Made by a program: the position numbers and the translations under genes. The notes below the pieces were generated by a model. That model was not told where the DNA came from, made no database searches, and saw only the letters and a program-made list of their open reading frames with translations. Source: Mangrovivirga cuniculi (GTDB lineage: Bacteria; Bacteroidota; Bacteroidia; Cytophagales; Cyclobacteriaceae). Taken from it: a stretch of DNA of 64,000 nucleotides. This document shows positions 44,164-53,974 of the stretch, piece after piece (position 1 is the stretch's first letter; each line of letters begins with the position of its first letter). The stretch covers positions 496,001-560,000 of the forward strand of contig NZ_CP028923.1 of assembly GCF_005166025.1 (NCBI RefSeq), in the 5' to 3' direction.

Positions 44164-47003
44164 TTAGCTGAACTTCTCTTTCAGAAACCTTGCCGTGTGA
44201 GAATCTTTTACGGAAATAAGATCTTCCGGTTTTCCTGCAAAAACCAGGTCTCCACCTCTATCTCCACCTTCCGGACCCAGGTCGATCACCCAATCCGCAC
44301 TTTTGATTATTTCCACATTGTGCTCAATGATAACCACACTATTTCCTTGCTCAATTAGCGCATTAATGGCAGTAAGGAGTTTTTTAATGTCGTGAAAATG
44401 AAGTCCTGTCGTTGGCTCATCAAATACAAAGAGTAATTTTTCACCTCCTGAACCACCTTTAGATAAAAAGGAAGCAAGTTTGACCCGCTGTGCTTCTCCA
44501 CCACTTAACGAGTTTGAAGACTGGCCGAGTTTGATATAACCTAACCCAACCTCATTGAGCGGTTCCAGCTTATTGAGAATTGACCTCTGCCCTTCAAAAA
44601 ATCAAGACTTTCTTCGACTGTCAGATTAAGCACATCGGCGATAGATTTATCATTGAATTTAACTTCCAGTACCTCATCCTTAAACCTTCTGCCTTTACAG
44701 CTTTCGCAGGTTAAGTGAATATCTGCCATAAACTGCATTTCAATTTTCACTTCACCTTCTCCCTGACAATTTTCACATCTGCCTCCGTCGACATTAAAAG
44801 AAAAATGAGCAGGTTTAAATCCTCGCTGTTTTGATAGTTGCTGATCAGCAAACAGTTGCCTTATGGCGTCGTACGCTTTGACATAGGTTACCGGATTTGA
44901 TCGACTCGATTTCCCAATCGGGTTTTGATCGACGAATTCAATTTGTTTTACCTGAGATAGATCTCCTTCCAGCCGATCGAATTTACCAGTTGATTCTGAG
45001 ATATGTTGCTCGAGATGCTTGCTCAACGCAGGATACAGGATCTTTTTTACAAGTGTCGATTTCCCTGAACCACTGACCCCGGTAATTACCGAAAGCACTC
45101 CTAAAGGAATATCAACATCTATATTTTTAAGGTTATTTTCCCTGGCTCCTATAATTGAAAGCTTGTTGCGCCATTTTCTTTTAACTCGAGGTATAGCAAT
45201 TTCCTCTTTACCTAATAAGTATTTAGCAGTGTATGATTCGCTTCCGTCCAGGTCATCCGCTGTACCCTGAAAAACCAGGTTGCCTCCATGGACACCAGCA
45301 TCAGGACCAATATCGATGATTTGGTCGGCTGCTTTAATGACTTCTTCTTCGTGTTCTACTACAATTACTGTATTCCCGAGATCTCTCAAAGTTTTCAAAA
45401 CACCGACTAGCCTTTCAGTATCCCTTGGATGCAAACCAATACTTGGTTCGTCAAGAATATACATGGATCCTACCAGGGCACTTCCCAATGAAGTAGCTAA
45501 TTTAATCCGTTGATATTCACCACCGGATAGGGTAGAAGTCAGTCTGTTGAGAGTTAAATATCCAAGACCTACTTCGTTGAGGTAAAGTAGCCTGTTAGTC
45601 ACCTCTTTTAATAGCCTGTTAGCTATTTGCTGATCGTGATCGTTGAGTTTGAGATTATTGAAAAATTCATATGAAGTTTCGACCGGCATCAAAACAACAT
45701 CGGTAATCGATGTGTCATTTATTTTAACGTATGAAGCATCTTTTCTAAGCCTGGTTCCACGACAATCAGGACAGACAGTTCTTCCCCGGTATCTTGAAAG
45801 CATTACTCGATATTGAATTTTATGAGATTTGCTCTCCAGAAACTTAAAGAAACTGTTAAGTCCGTCAAAATACTCATTGCCTTCCCACAATAGTTGATAT
45901 TCTTTCTCTGACAGATCTTTTATCGACCGGTGTACCGGAAAATCGAATTGATCAGCCTTTTCAATTAATGGCTTTAACCATTTTTTCATTGTTTCGGAAC
46001 GCCAGGGAACAATAGCTCCTTCAAAAACTGACATGTTTTTATTTGGGATGACAAGATCTGGGTCAATGCCCAGAATTTTACCGAAACCCTCGCATGTTTT
46101 ACAAGCTCCATATGGATTATTAAAGCTGAAGAGGTTTACTGATGGTTCTTCAAATTCAATTCCATCAGCTTCAAACCGGTCACTAAATGATTTTCTGCCT
46201 TCACCCGGGAAATCGATTATACAATCACCATGTCCTTCGAAAAAAGCAGTTTCTATCGAGTCAGCAAGCCTGAATCGATTATCTTCATCCCTTCCATCCG
46301 GAGATTCGGGATCTTTTTCTATAGCTGCTCTGTCTATAAGAATGAAAACCTCACTGTCAGGGTCAAGATTATCTGCCTCATCTACAATATCTTCGATCAT
46401 TTTAGTGTTATTATTTAAAATAACACGGTTATATCCCTTTTGAAGCAGGATCTCGAACTCTTGTTTTAAGGTTCTGTCCTGGTGCGGGATCAATGGGCAT
46501 AAGATCATCAGGCGGGTTCCGTCTTCATGATTGTAGAGGAAGTCTAAGACATCCTCAACTGTGGACTTTTGTACAATTTTTCCGCTAATTGGGGAATAAG
46601 TCTTCCCTATCCTGGCAAATAGCAGTTTCAGATAATCATATATTTCCGTGGTAGTACCAACAGTTGATCTGGGGTTTCTGGTATTAACTTTTTGCTCTAT
46701 TGCAATAGCCGGGGAAACACCTCTAATATAATCTACTTCAGGTTTTTCCATTCGGCCCAGAAATTGCCGTGCATAAGAACTGAGGCTTTCAACATACATT
46801 CGCTGACCTTCAGCAAATAAAGTATCAAATGCCAGGGATGATTTTCCCGAACCGGATAACCCGGTGATAACAACCAGTTTGTTACGAGGTATCGCCACAC
46901 TAAGATTGTGGAGGTTGTTGACTTTGGCATTCTTTATAACAATAAACTGTTTAGGGTCTATTGAATCTATATTTTTTATGTCGGTCGCTATAGTCTTACT
47001 CAT
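44164..47003 (-). pseudogene. uvrA: Excinuclease ABC subunit A, frame broken at an A6/T6 run
   Basis: Nucleotide-excision-repair ATPase. The frame from the ATG at 47001-47003 is intact for 820 residues: Walker [23 protein letters not shown] zinc modules, the first signature LSGGEYQRIKLA, Walker B and the second Walker A GVSGSGKSTLV. At 44596-44601 a run of six A (six T in the mRNA) shifts the frame to an early stop. Adding one base restores FEGQRSILNKLEPLNEVGLGY and runs to a natural stop at 44164-44166, including the second LSGGEAQRVKLAS and DEPTTGLH. The restored protein is 946 residues, the normal UvrA size. The break removes the second signature and Walker B. The same kind of break is in marR. 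Either a missing base, a true mutation or slippage (U UUU UUG is a classic slippery heptamer in the right frame). Confidence 0.9.
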
Positions 47004-47008
47004 AATTA

Positions 47009-47016
47009 CAAAGATA
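47009..47016 (-). promoter_or_regulatory. -7-like box directly before uvrA
   Basis: TATCTTTG on the minus strand ends 5 bases before the uvrA ATG. If used, the transcript would be almost leaderless. No clear -33 partner is seen. Confidence 0.3.
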
Positions 47017-47243
47017 AGCAGATGTTATTGATCAGAACTTGTTAATCGACTACAAGTTTAATTTTATGGCAATATTTTAAGAAACTGGTGTAAATTTTTA
47101 ACAAATGTTTTTATTCGTTAATCTTGGCAGAATATTTGTGATTTATTAAATTAACGATTGCATTCGAGTTAAAATTTTTTGTTCAACCCTAAACGACACA
47201 ATATGATATAGATCTCTACGTTAACAAAAACAGAGACAACCGA

Positions 47244-47843
47244 ATGAACAAAATTAAATTAGACGACAGCCAGCTAGTGTCGCAGTACATCAAAGGAAAT
47301 GAACTTGCATTTGAGAAGCTAGTAAACCGACACAAGAATAAGATTTTTACAAAGATATACCTGATAGTGAAAGACAGGTATGTGGCTGAAGATTTGTTGC
47401 AGGAAACTTTTATTAAGGCGGTCAACACAATTAAGGCGGGAAAGTATAACGAAGAAGGGAAGTTTCTACCCTGGATTATGAGAATAGCTAACAACATGGC
47501 TATTGATCATTTCAGGAAAGAAAAAAGATATCCAACCATTGTAATGGAGGATGGAAGCCCTCTTTTAAATAATATAAAGTTTGCCGAAGAGCCTTTTGAA
47601 ACAGACCAGGAAAGGAAAGAAACTCATAAGCTGATAAGAAAGCTAGTCAAAGAATTGCCAGAGTCTCAAAAACAGGTGTTGATCATGAGGCACTACATGA
47701 AGATGAGCTTTCAGGAAATCGCAGATGCGACAGGTGTTAGTATAAACACTGCTCTTGGACGAATGCGATATGCTTTGATTAATATGAAAAAGAAAATGGA
47801 CAAACTAAATGTAGCCTATGATAAAAACCTTTACCCCGGATGA
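47244..47843 (+). CDS. ECF-type RNA polymerase sigma factor
   Basis: A 199-residue sigma-70 family protein with regions 2 and 4 only. Region 2 is visible in FEKLVNRHKNKIFTKIYLIV with DLLQETFIKAVNTI and WIMRIANNMAIDHFRKEKR; region 4 in LPESQKQVLIMRHYMKMSF with IADATGVSINTALGRMRYA (HTH). Regions 1.1 and 3 are absent. The next gene starts before this one stops (overlap 26 bases). The cue that activates it is unknown. The 240-base upstream gap contains no strong TAnnTTTG on the plus strand, so it may be autoregulated from a different promoter type. Confidence 0.95.
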   Translation: MNKIKLDDSQLVSQYIKGNELAFEKLVNRHKNKIFTKIYLIVKDRYVAEDLLQETFIKAVNTIKAGKYNEEGKFLPWIMRIANNMAIDHFRKEKRYPTIVMEDGSPLLNNIKFAEEPFETDQERKETHKLIRKLVKELPESQKQVLIMRHYMKMSFQEIADATGVSINTALGRMRYALINMKKKMDKLNVAYDKNLYPG

Positions 47844-48054
47844 CGTAATTAAATACGTTTATAAAGAATGTGACCAGGAGGAGCAACGTGAAATTGAAGA
47901 AGCCTTGCTCTGCGACGAAAAGTTAAAAGAAACTTATCAATACGTAGTAAACATGAAGGATGACCTCGATAAAATTGATGTTCAGCCTTCTAAAAAAGCA
48001 ATCACCAATATTTTAGATTATTCAAAAAATTATAATTTAAAAAAAGGGTCCTAA
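47818..48054 (+). CDS. Small acidic protein overlapping the sigma-factor gene
   Basis: A 78-residue soluble protein that I cannot assign to a family. It begins MIKTFTPDDVIKYVYKECDQE and has helical, highly charged sequence with two cysteines (positions about 18 and 31). There is no membrane segment, unlike most anti-sigma factors. It starts inside the end of the sigma-factor gene (26-base overlap), so it is translationally coupled and may bind or regulate the sigma factor (inference). A terminator overlaps its stop codon. Confidence 0.7.
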   Translation: MIKTFTPDDVIKYVYKECDQEEQREIEEALLCDEKLKETYQYVVNMKDDLDKIDVQPSKKAITNILDYSKNYNLKKGS

Positions 48055-48068
48055 TCAGGATCCTTTTT
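48041..48068 (+). terminator. Terminator after the sigma-factor operon
   Basis: A 12-bp stem (48041-48052 with 48057-48068, one G-U pair), AATC loop and T run. The stop codon of the small acidic protein lies in the stem. Confidence 0.85.
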
Positions 48069-48118
48069 TTATTTCACAACTTCCCACCCCTGAAATTTAT
48101 GGCCTATATTGCTACTCT

Positions 48119-49966
48119 ATGTGTGGCATAAATTTGATAATCGATAAAAAAGAACTGTTAAGTGACCTCGTTGCTATCAAAACAATGGTTTCTGACAATA
48201 TGCACAGAGGGCCGGATCACAGATCTTCTCTCAGAATCAGAAATCGTGAGACTCAATATTTTTTTGGTGCTAACAGGTTAAAGATCAGGGACAAATCCGA
48301 AAATTCTAATCAACCATTTATAGATCAGCAGGAAGAAAATGTTCTGTTATTTAACGGGGAGATATATAACTATGCCGAGCTTAAAAATGAGTTGATTTCA
48401 AAAGGATATACTTTCATAACTTCTTCTGACACAGAAGTAATATTTTATTTGCTAAAAGAAGAAGGAGAGCTGGGTTTAGGAAGGCTCAAAGGAATGTACA
48501 GTATAGTTTTTTTCGATAGGAAGAATGACACTGTTTTATTGGCGAGAGATAAGCATGGTATTAAACCATTATTTTATTCAGCTGATAAAAATTTTATTGT
48601 CGCTTCTTCTGAAACCGGACCTATATTTTCATCTGGGCTTATAAAAAAAGAACTGGATGTAGATCAACTTGATATACTGTTGAGGTATAAGCATTCTTTT
48701 CTTAATGAGACGATATATAGAAATGTATTTTCAGTTTCTCCTGGATCGTATTTGAAAATAGAAAACGGCTCAATTTCAAAGGAAGAATTTATAATAGAAA
48801 GAGCTGAAGAAAACAAGTTCGAATTAAGCTCAAATGGAATTGAGCAACTAATTGTCGATAGTCTTTACCGACAATTAAGTGATAGTGTGCCATATGGACT
48901 ATTTCTTAGTGGAGGTCTTGACTCGTCGTTGTTACTGGCTCTTAATAAAAAGCATGAGATTAATTATATTCAGACATTCAGCCTGATCGATAAGAACCTA
49001 GCGGGAAAAGGATTAAATGATAATCGATTATCACGTCTTGCTGCAAAACTTTACGGTTATGAGCATCACGAAATAGGGTTTGATTCAGAGCCTGACGAAC
49101 AGGATATTTATAAATTTATTGGTGACCTGGATCTTCCTGTTCTCGATAGTGGTGCGTATATGAATTATGTCCTTTCCAGGGAAGCATCTAAAAGCGTAAA
49201 AGTTGTGCTAAGTGGAGCAGGGGCAGATGAGTATTGGTATGGCTATCCAAGGTACCAGGTATACCGGCAGCAATTAAAAAACCCGTTCTCGGTAAAAGCA
49301 CTTAAATTAATTTTGAGGCTGGCAAGAACATCAGGGTTTTCTAAAGTAGATGCCGTAACAGACAGGCGTTTTAAAAGATATGTAGATTCTGTTGATAAAA
49401 CCAGTGAAAAATCCTGGAACAATTTATTACAGGTTCCTTTATTAAATCAGTCTGATTTTCCGGAAGAAATAGCTGATTTTATAAATAAAAATGAAAAAAA
49501 CTTAACACCCCAGCTATGGGATCAGAAGAATTATCTGGTTAATGATGTTCTTTTACAAAGTGACCTGATGACTATGGCTCATGGCCTGGAAATGAGGGTT
49601 CCTTATCTTGATGATGAGCTTGTTATGGCAGCCGGGGAATTGCAGAAATCTTTATTTGAAGGGGGGAAATCAAAATCTGTTTTAAAAGAGATATTTTCAA
49701 AAATTGATGGTTCCGGTCCGTTCATCAGAAGATCAAAAGAAGGAATGGGATTACCCTTTTATTCATGGATAGATTCAAGGTTTTTCAGTGACAGAATTGA
49801 AAAAATATTTAACGATAATAACTCTATCATTTCAGAAACTGAATCCTTTAAATATATTAAAAAACAAAAAGGCTATCGAAAGCAACTTGCAGATCAGGCT
49901 AACGCTGCTGCTACCTGGAATTTTGTAGCCCTGGACTTATGGCTTGAGCAAAACGGATTTAAATGA
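48119..49966 (+). CDS. asnB: Asparagine synthetase (glutamine-hydrolysing)
   Basis: A 615-residue enzyme. The N-terminal glutaminase domain starts MCGINLIIDKK with the nucleophile Cys2 after Met removal, then MHRGPDHRSS and FNGEIYNYAEL. The synthetase domain has the PP-loop LFLSGGLDSSLLLAL and LSGAGADEYWYGYPRY, MTMAHGLEMRVPYLDDELV and SKEGMGLPFYSW. In this context, directly coupled to a glycosyltransferase (4-base ATGA overlap), it could be an amidotransferase for a surface polysaccharide and not a housekeeping asparagine enzyme. That is inference; sequence alone fits both. Confidence 0.9.
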   Translation: MCGINLIIDKKELLSDLVAIKTMVSDNMHRGPDHRSSLRIRNRETQYFFGANRLKIRDKSENSNQPFIDQQEENVLLFNGEIYNYAELKNELISKGYTFITSSDTEVIFYLLKEEGELGLGRLKGMYSIVFFDRKNDTVLLARDKHGIKPLFYSADKNFIVASSETGPIFSSGLIKKELDVDQLDILLRYKHSFLNETIYRNVFSVSPGSYLKIENGSISKEEFIIERAEENKFELSSNGIEQLIVDSLYRQLSDSVPYGLFLSGGLDSSLLLALNKKHEINYIQTFSLIDKNLAGKGLNDNRLSRLAAKLYGYEHHEIGFDSEPDEQDIYKFIGDLDLPVLDSGAYMNYVLSREASKSVKVVLSGAGADEYWYGYPRYQVYRQQLKNPFSVKALKLILRLARTSGFSKVDAVTDRRFKRYVDSVDKTSEKSWNNLLQVPLLNQSDFPEEIADFINKNEKNLTPQLWDQKNYLVNDVLLQSDLMTMAHGLEMRVPYLDDELVMAAGELQKSLFEGGKSKSVLKEIFSKIDGSGPFIRRSKEGMGLPFYSWIDSRFFSDRIEKIFNDNNSIISETESFKYIKKQKGYRKQLADQANAAATWNFVALDLWLEQNGFK

Positions 49967-51168
49967 AGATTTTATATTTACACCAATATTTCAAAACCCC
50001 GGAAGAGGGAGGGGCCACCCGATCATACTATTTATCAAAAGCGATGGTAGAGGCAGGTCATGATGTGACGCTAATAACCTCTCATAATAAAGGTCATAAA
50101 TCTGAAAAGAATATAGAAGGTGTAAAAGTGATTTACCTGCCGGTAAAATACAGTAATTCATTCGGGTTTTACAGAAGGATAATGGCCTTTTTGTTATTTG
50201 CCAGGTCTGTTGTCAAGGAAATCAGAAACCATAATCCGAAGTCTTTCGATCTTTGCTATGCAACATCTACACCGCTTACAGTAGGTTGGGCAGCGATTCA
50301 GATAAAGGATAAATATCAAATACCATACATCTTTGAGGTGCGGGATCTCTGGCCGGAAGCTCCGATTCAGTTGGGTATCATTAGAAACCCTTTTTTGAAA
50401 ATAGGCTTAAGAACTTTTGAAAAATATATTTATGAGCAATCCATGCAAATAATTGCTCTGTCTCCAAATATGGTAGAAGAGATCAAAAAGGTTGTACCCT
50501 GGAAAGATGTAAAGATGATTCCTAATTTTAGCGATCCGGATTTATTCAATGGAAAGAAAAGGTCATTTTTCAGGGATGGGAAAATAATCATATCCTATTT
50601 TGGGGCCGCAGGTTATGTAAACGGGTTACAAACTATTGTAAATTGCGCAAGTAAAGTACAAGATGATAAACGGATTGTTTTCAGGGTGATGGCCAGAGGA
50701 GCTGTGCTAAATTCAATAAGAAAGAAAGTCCAAAAAGAAAGGATTAGCAACATAGAGTTTTTAGAATACGGGGGTAAAGAAAACGTTATTTCACTACTGG
50801 AAGAAACATCATTTTCATTCATATCTTTTCTGCCAAAAAAAGTATTGGGTTCTAACAGTCCAAATAAGTTTTTCGATTCTCTTGCTGCCGGAGTGCCAGT
50901 AATAGTGAATACCAAAGGGTGGACATCAGAATTGGTGGATGAATATCACTGTGGGTTTTATCACGATTTTAATGATACAGAAGAATTTGAAACACAGCTG
51001 GAGCGATTTATAAATAATCCATCACTTTATGCTTATGCCTCTGAAAACGCTTTATTTCTTGCTAAAAATTATTTTAACCGCAATAAGGTAATCAGGAAAC
51101 TTTTAACAGATCTCGAGCAATTTGAAGAGACCAAACCGGAATTTAAGGTTATACGGAATAGAGCTTAA
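49963..51168 (+). CDS. Glycosyltransferase family 4 (WbuB-like)
   Basis: A 401-residue GT-B fold transferase of the type that adds amino-sugars to O-antigen or capsule intermediates. KILYLHQYFKTPEEGGATRSYYLSK is the N-terminal acceptor domain opening, then VRDLWPEAPIQLGI and PNMVEEIKKVVPWKDVKMIPN. The donor-side motif is SNSPNKFFDSLAAGVPVIVN (E/F-x7-E region of GT4). Its start overlaps asnB by 4 bases and its stop directly abuts the convergent gldB stop, leaving no spacer. The sugar and acceptor are not identifiable. No other polysaccharide genes flank the pair. Confidence 0.9.
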   Translation: MKILYLHQYFKTPEEGGATRSYYLSKAMVEAGHDVTLITSHNKGHKSEKNIEGVKVIYLPVKYSNSFGFYRRIMAFLLFARSVVKEIRNHNPKSFDLCYATSTPLTVGWAAIQIKDKYQIPYIFEVRDLWPEAPIQLGIIRNPFLKIGLRTFEKYIYEQSMQIIALSPNMVEEIKKVVPWKDVKMIPNFSDPDLFNGKKRSFFRDGKIIISYFGAAGYVNGLQTIVNCASKVQDDKRIVFRVMARGAVLNSIRKKVQKERISNIEFLEYGGKENVISLLEETSFSFISFLPKKVLGSNSPNKFFDSLAAGVPVIVNTKGWTSELVDEYHCGFYHDFNDTEEFETQLERFINNPSLYAYASENALFLAKNYFNRNKVIRKLLTDLEQFEETKPEFKVIRNRA

Positions 51169-52170
51169 TCAGGGCTTGTAGGCTGCTTTCTGAAAGATAA
51201 CCTCTGCTTCCCTGGTGCTCATTAGTTCTTGCAAAGACTTGTCTGTTTTATCCTGATAACGCTGTACTACCTGCCAACCCAGCCATGTACCTATCCTTCC
51301 CGGGCACTGATCGCCAATCTCAGGGGTTTTAGGTCGCTCCATGACATATTTCCTTTTAGCCATTGGGCTTGTATCATAGAAGAGTTCGTTGCTTACGAAA
51401 TAAGAATAAATGATTTCAGCGTTATTATTTGCCGCTTCCATTTCCTGCTCACTATACCACATAATTTTTCTTTCATCCAGGCAAGGCATTACCGCATTTA
51501 CAAAAGCGTATGATTTACCGTAGTAGATCATATCAGCAAGTAAGGTCTTGTCATTAAGATCGACCTTGTTGTATTTGTTTGAGATCAGAAGTGCAATCTT
51601 CGGCACAATATATTCAGGTGTATAATGATCTAGAATGTATTGAGGTTGCTGAGGTCTGTACCTGCCTTTTTCACCAAGGAAATAATCAAGGCCGATCACT
51701 ATAACACTGTCAGTAACATAAAGATCTCTTATGATACCGGTTGTGACAGTCTGAACTTTAGGTATATTGTAATCCGGATAATAGTACTTTATGTGTTTGA
51801 AAAGGAGTTCCAGTTCATTTTCAATTTCATTTATCTTTTGTTCATCAAAAACTTTACGAGTTTCTGATTGTAAGGAATCAAATCCCGGGTTAGTTATCAG
51901 GTTGTGAAATCTACCTACAACTGTATTTGGGTTTTGATATTGCTGAGGCTCAAGAAAACCAGCCAGAAAACCCTGGTTTTTATTTAGAAAATTAGCTGTT
52001 TCTCTTAATGAGTTCAGAGAATCAAGTTTAAAATCCAGCCTTTCAATATCAACGGTTAAATTAATTTCTGAAATTTCAGAAGGGATACTACAATCCTCTT
52101 TACCTCCACATGAAGAAAGTAAAAGAGAAAATATAAATGTCAGAACGACTAAAAACTTATTGTATGCCAT
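51169..52170 (-). CDS. gldB: Gliding motility lipoprotein GldB
   Basis: A 333-residue lipoprotein needed for Bacteroidota gliding and linked to the type IX secretion machinery. The signal segment LVVLTFIFSLLLSSC ends at Cys21. GldB features include DIERLDFKLDSL, TGIIRDLYVTDSVIVIGLDYFLG, YRPQQPQYILDHYTPEYI and the C-terminal GDQCPGRIGTWLGWQVVQRY. The length is normal. gldD and gldE lie 6 kb away on the other strand, while gldA/F/G and gldJ-N are outside the window. Its stop codon touches the glycosyltransferase stop. Confidence 0.93.
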   Translation of the reverse strand: MAYNKFLVVLTFIFSLLLSSCGGKEDCSIPSEISEINLTVDIERLDFKLDSLNSLRETANFLNKNQGFLAGFLEPQQYQNPNTVVGRFHNLITNPGFDSLQSETRKVFDEQKINEIENELELLFKHIKYYYPDYNIPKVQTVTTGIIRDLYVTDSVIVIGLDYFLGEKGRYRPQQPQYILDHYTPEYIVPKIALLISNKYNKVDLNDKTLLADMIYYGKSYAFVNAVMPCLDERKIMWYSEQEMEAANNNAEIIYSYFVSNELFYDTSPMAKRKYVMERPKTPEIGDQCPGRIGTWLGWQVVQRYQDKTDKSLQELMSTREAEVIFQKAAYKP

Positions 52171-52180
52171 ATCACAAAAA

Positions 52181-52210
52181 TAAAAAACCCCCTTAAAAGA
52201 GGGGCTTTTT
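52181..52210 (-). terminator. Terminator between rne and gldB
   Basis: On the minus strand, AAAAGCCCCT pairs with AGGGGGTTTT around a 6-base loop with one mismatch, followed by a T-rich stretch. It overlaps the rne stop region. Confidence 0.65.
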
Positions 52211-53765
52211 AACCTATTAATTCTATTTCTTCACCGGCTTTATTGTGAAAGCCGAAGTCTGTTATTGCCTTTGATGAGTCTAATTCTATATGGACCCATT
52301 TGTTATATTTGAAAAACCATTTTACACGTCTGGAAATGATACCTTTTGTAAAGTATGCGTGTAAGAATGGATGTAAACTGATTTTCACACCATTCTGGTT
52401 TTGATTTTTCATTACGTGATCAAGATTTCGTTCAATCTTGTCTGCTATCAGAATGGTTGATTCAACCTTTCCGGTGCCACCACATGACGGGCAAACTTCT
52501 TTGGTGACGATATTAAGCTCAGGTCTTACTCTTTGACGGGTAATTTCCATTAACCCGAATTTACTCAACGGTAGAACAGTATTTTTAGCCCTGTCCCCCT
52601 TCATTTCTTCTTTCATTGCCTTAAAAAGCTTGCGCTTATTATCGGGGTTTCGCATATCGATAAAATCGATTACAATAATTCCACCCATATCACGCAGCCT
52701 GAGCTGTCTGGCAATTTCTTTAGCGGCCATCAGGTTTACATTTAAAGCGGTAGTTTCCTGATCTGATTCCGCATTTGATTTATTACCACTATTCACATCG
52801 ATCACATGGAGCGCTTCCGTGTGTTCAATGATCAGATATCCTCCTCCTTTTAAACTAACTGATTGCCCGAATAGGGACTTCAGTTGTTTTTCAATTCCAT
52901 ACTGTTCAAAGATCTTCTTCTTTTCAGCGACTTTTTTAACGATCTTCTCTTTATCAGGGGCGATCGTTTTTATATAGTTTTTAATTTCGCTGTGTATTTC
53001 TGAATCATCAACTGTTATAGAGTCGAATGATTCATTCAGCATGTCTCTTAGTATTGAGGAGGCTCGTCCCATTTCACCGATAACCTTATCTTTAGGTTTG
53101 GCTTTCTTGAGATTTCGCACACCATCCTCCCATTTATTCAGGAGGTTTCTAAGGTCATTATCTAATTCTGCTACATCTTTTCCTTCGGCAACAGTCCTTA
53201 TTATAACACCAAAATTATCTGGCTTAATAGAATTGATCAAACGAAGAAGCCTTTTGCGTTCATCGCTTTTTACAATTTTTTTGGAAATATTTACCGTATT
53301 AGAAAATGGCACCAATACGAGATAACGACCAGCAATTGATAACTCACAGGATAGTCGTGGCCCTTTAGTGGAGATCGGTTCTTTAACTACCTGAACCAGA
53401 ATTTGCTGGTTTTTGGACAGAACCTCATTGATCTTACCAAACTTATTGATCTCGGGCTCCATTTTGAACCCGGTCAGCTTTGCAGAAGTATTCTTTCTGT
53501 TTTGAGCCTGTTTCGTAAATTTATTTAAACTGGTTACTCTCGGACCTAGATCCAAGTAGTGTAAAAACGCATCTTTTTCGTATCCAATATCGATAAATGC
53601 TGCGTTTAAACCCTGAACCACTTTTTTTACTGAGCCCAGATAAATATCACCAACAGTAAACTTGTTACCGTCTTCTTCGTGATGGAATTCAACTAATTCC
53701 TTATCCTTTAGCAGGGCTATACGACATCCATTCTGAGTACCATTAATTAATAGTTCGTTACTCAA
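52209..53765 (-). CDS. Ribonuclease E/G family protein
   Basis: A 518-residue endoribonuclease of the RNase G type. An S1 RNA-binding domain near the N-terminus (DIYLGSVKKVVQGLNAAFIDIG) is followed by the RNase H-like and DNase I-like catalytic core: IEHTEALHVIDVNSGNKSN with LRDMGGIIVIDFIDM (metal-binding Asp residues) and the zinc link CPSCGGTGKVES. The long C-terminal degradosome scaffold of enterobacterial RNase E is missing. The start codon is TTG at 53765 (MSNELLINGTQNG); there is no ATG near. It processes rRNA and degrades mRNA. Immediately upstream on the same strand lies the tiny basic protein gene, from which a terminator separates it. Confidence 0.93.
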   Translation of the reverse strand: MSNELLINGTQNGCRIALLKDKELVEFHHEEDGNKFTVGDIYLGSVKKVVQGLNAAFIDIGYEKDAFLHYLDLGPRVTSLNKFTKQAQNRKNTSAKLTGFKMEPEINKFGKINEVLSKNQQILVQVVKEPISTKGPRLSCELSIAGRYLVLVPFSNTVNISKKIVKSDERKRLLRLINSIKPDNFGVIIRTVAEGKDVAELDNDLRNLLNKWEDGVRNLKKAKPKDKVIGEMGRASSILRDMLNESFDSITVDDSEIHSEIKNYIKTIAPDKEKIVKKVAEKKKIFEQYGIEKQLKSLFGQSVSLKGGGYLIIEHTEALHVIDVNSGNKSNAESDQETTALNVNLMAAKEIARQLRLRDMGGIIVIDFIDMRNPDNKRKLFKAMKEEMKGDRAKNTVLPLSKFGLMEITRQRVRPELNIVTKEVCPSCGGTGKVESTILIADKIERNLDHVMKNQNQNGVKISLHPFLHAYFTKGIISRRVKWFFKYNKWVHIELDSSKAITDFGFHNKAGEEIELIG

Positions 53766-53820
53766 AATAAACTTTGTTTAGGTAAAACGAATTGTTTTAT
53801 CGTCCGGCCTAAATAAAAAT

Positions 53821-53850
53821 AGAAGAAGTAATCGGGAAATTACTTCTTCT
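53821..53850 (-). terminator. Terminator of the tiny basic protein gene
   Basis: A perfect 11-bp stem AGAAGAAGTAA (minus, 53850-53840) / TTACTTCTTCT (53831-53821) with an 8-base loop, then ATTTTTATTT. The stem includes the last codons and stop of the gene. Confidence 0.75.
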
Positions 53851-53929
53851 TGTGTCTGTTTTTTCTTAGTCTTTTCTTACGCTTATGAGTAGCGATCTTA
53901 TGTCTTTTTCTTTTTTTACCGCAAGGCAT
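53840..53929 (-). CDS. AURKAIP1/COX24-type tiny basic protein (29 residues)
   Basis: ATG at 53927-53929 gives MPCGKKRKRHKIATHKRKKR then LRKNRHKKK and a TAA. It is almost entirely Lys, Arg and His, a sign of RNA or ribosome contact. The AURKAIP1/COX24 domain is found in the mitochondrial small-subunit protein mS38 and in minimal bacterial proteins; short proteins of this sequence are widespread in Bacteroidota. Ribosomal small-subunit association is inferred from family and composition, not shown here. It lies between the TPR gene and rne, with its own terminator. Confidence 0.85.
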   Translation of the reverse strand: MPCGKKRKRHKIATHKRKKRLRKNRHKKK

Positions 53930-53974
53930 AATTTTAATTTTTTTGTCCCGAAAAACGGGGGTTAAACATTAATT

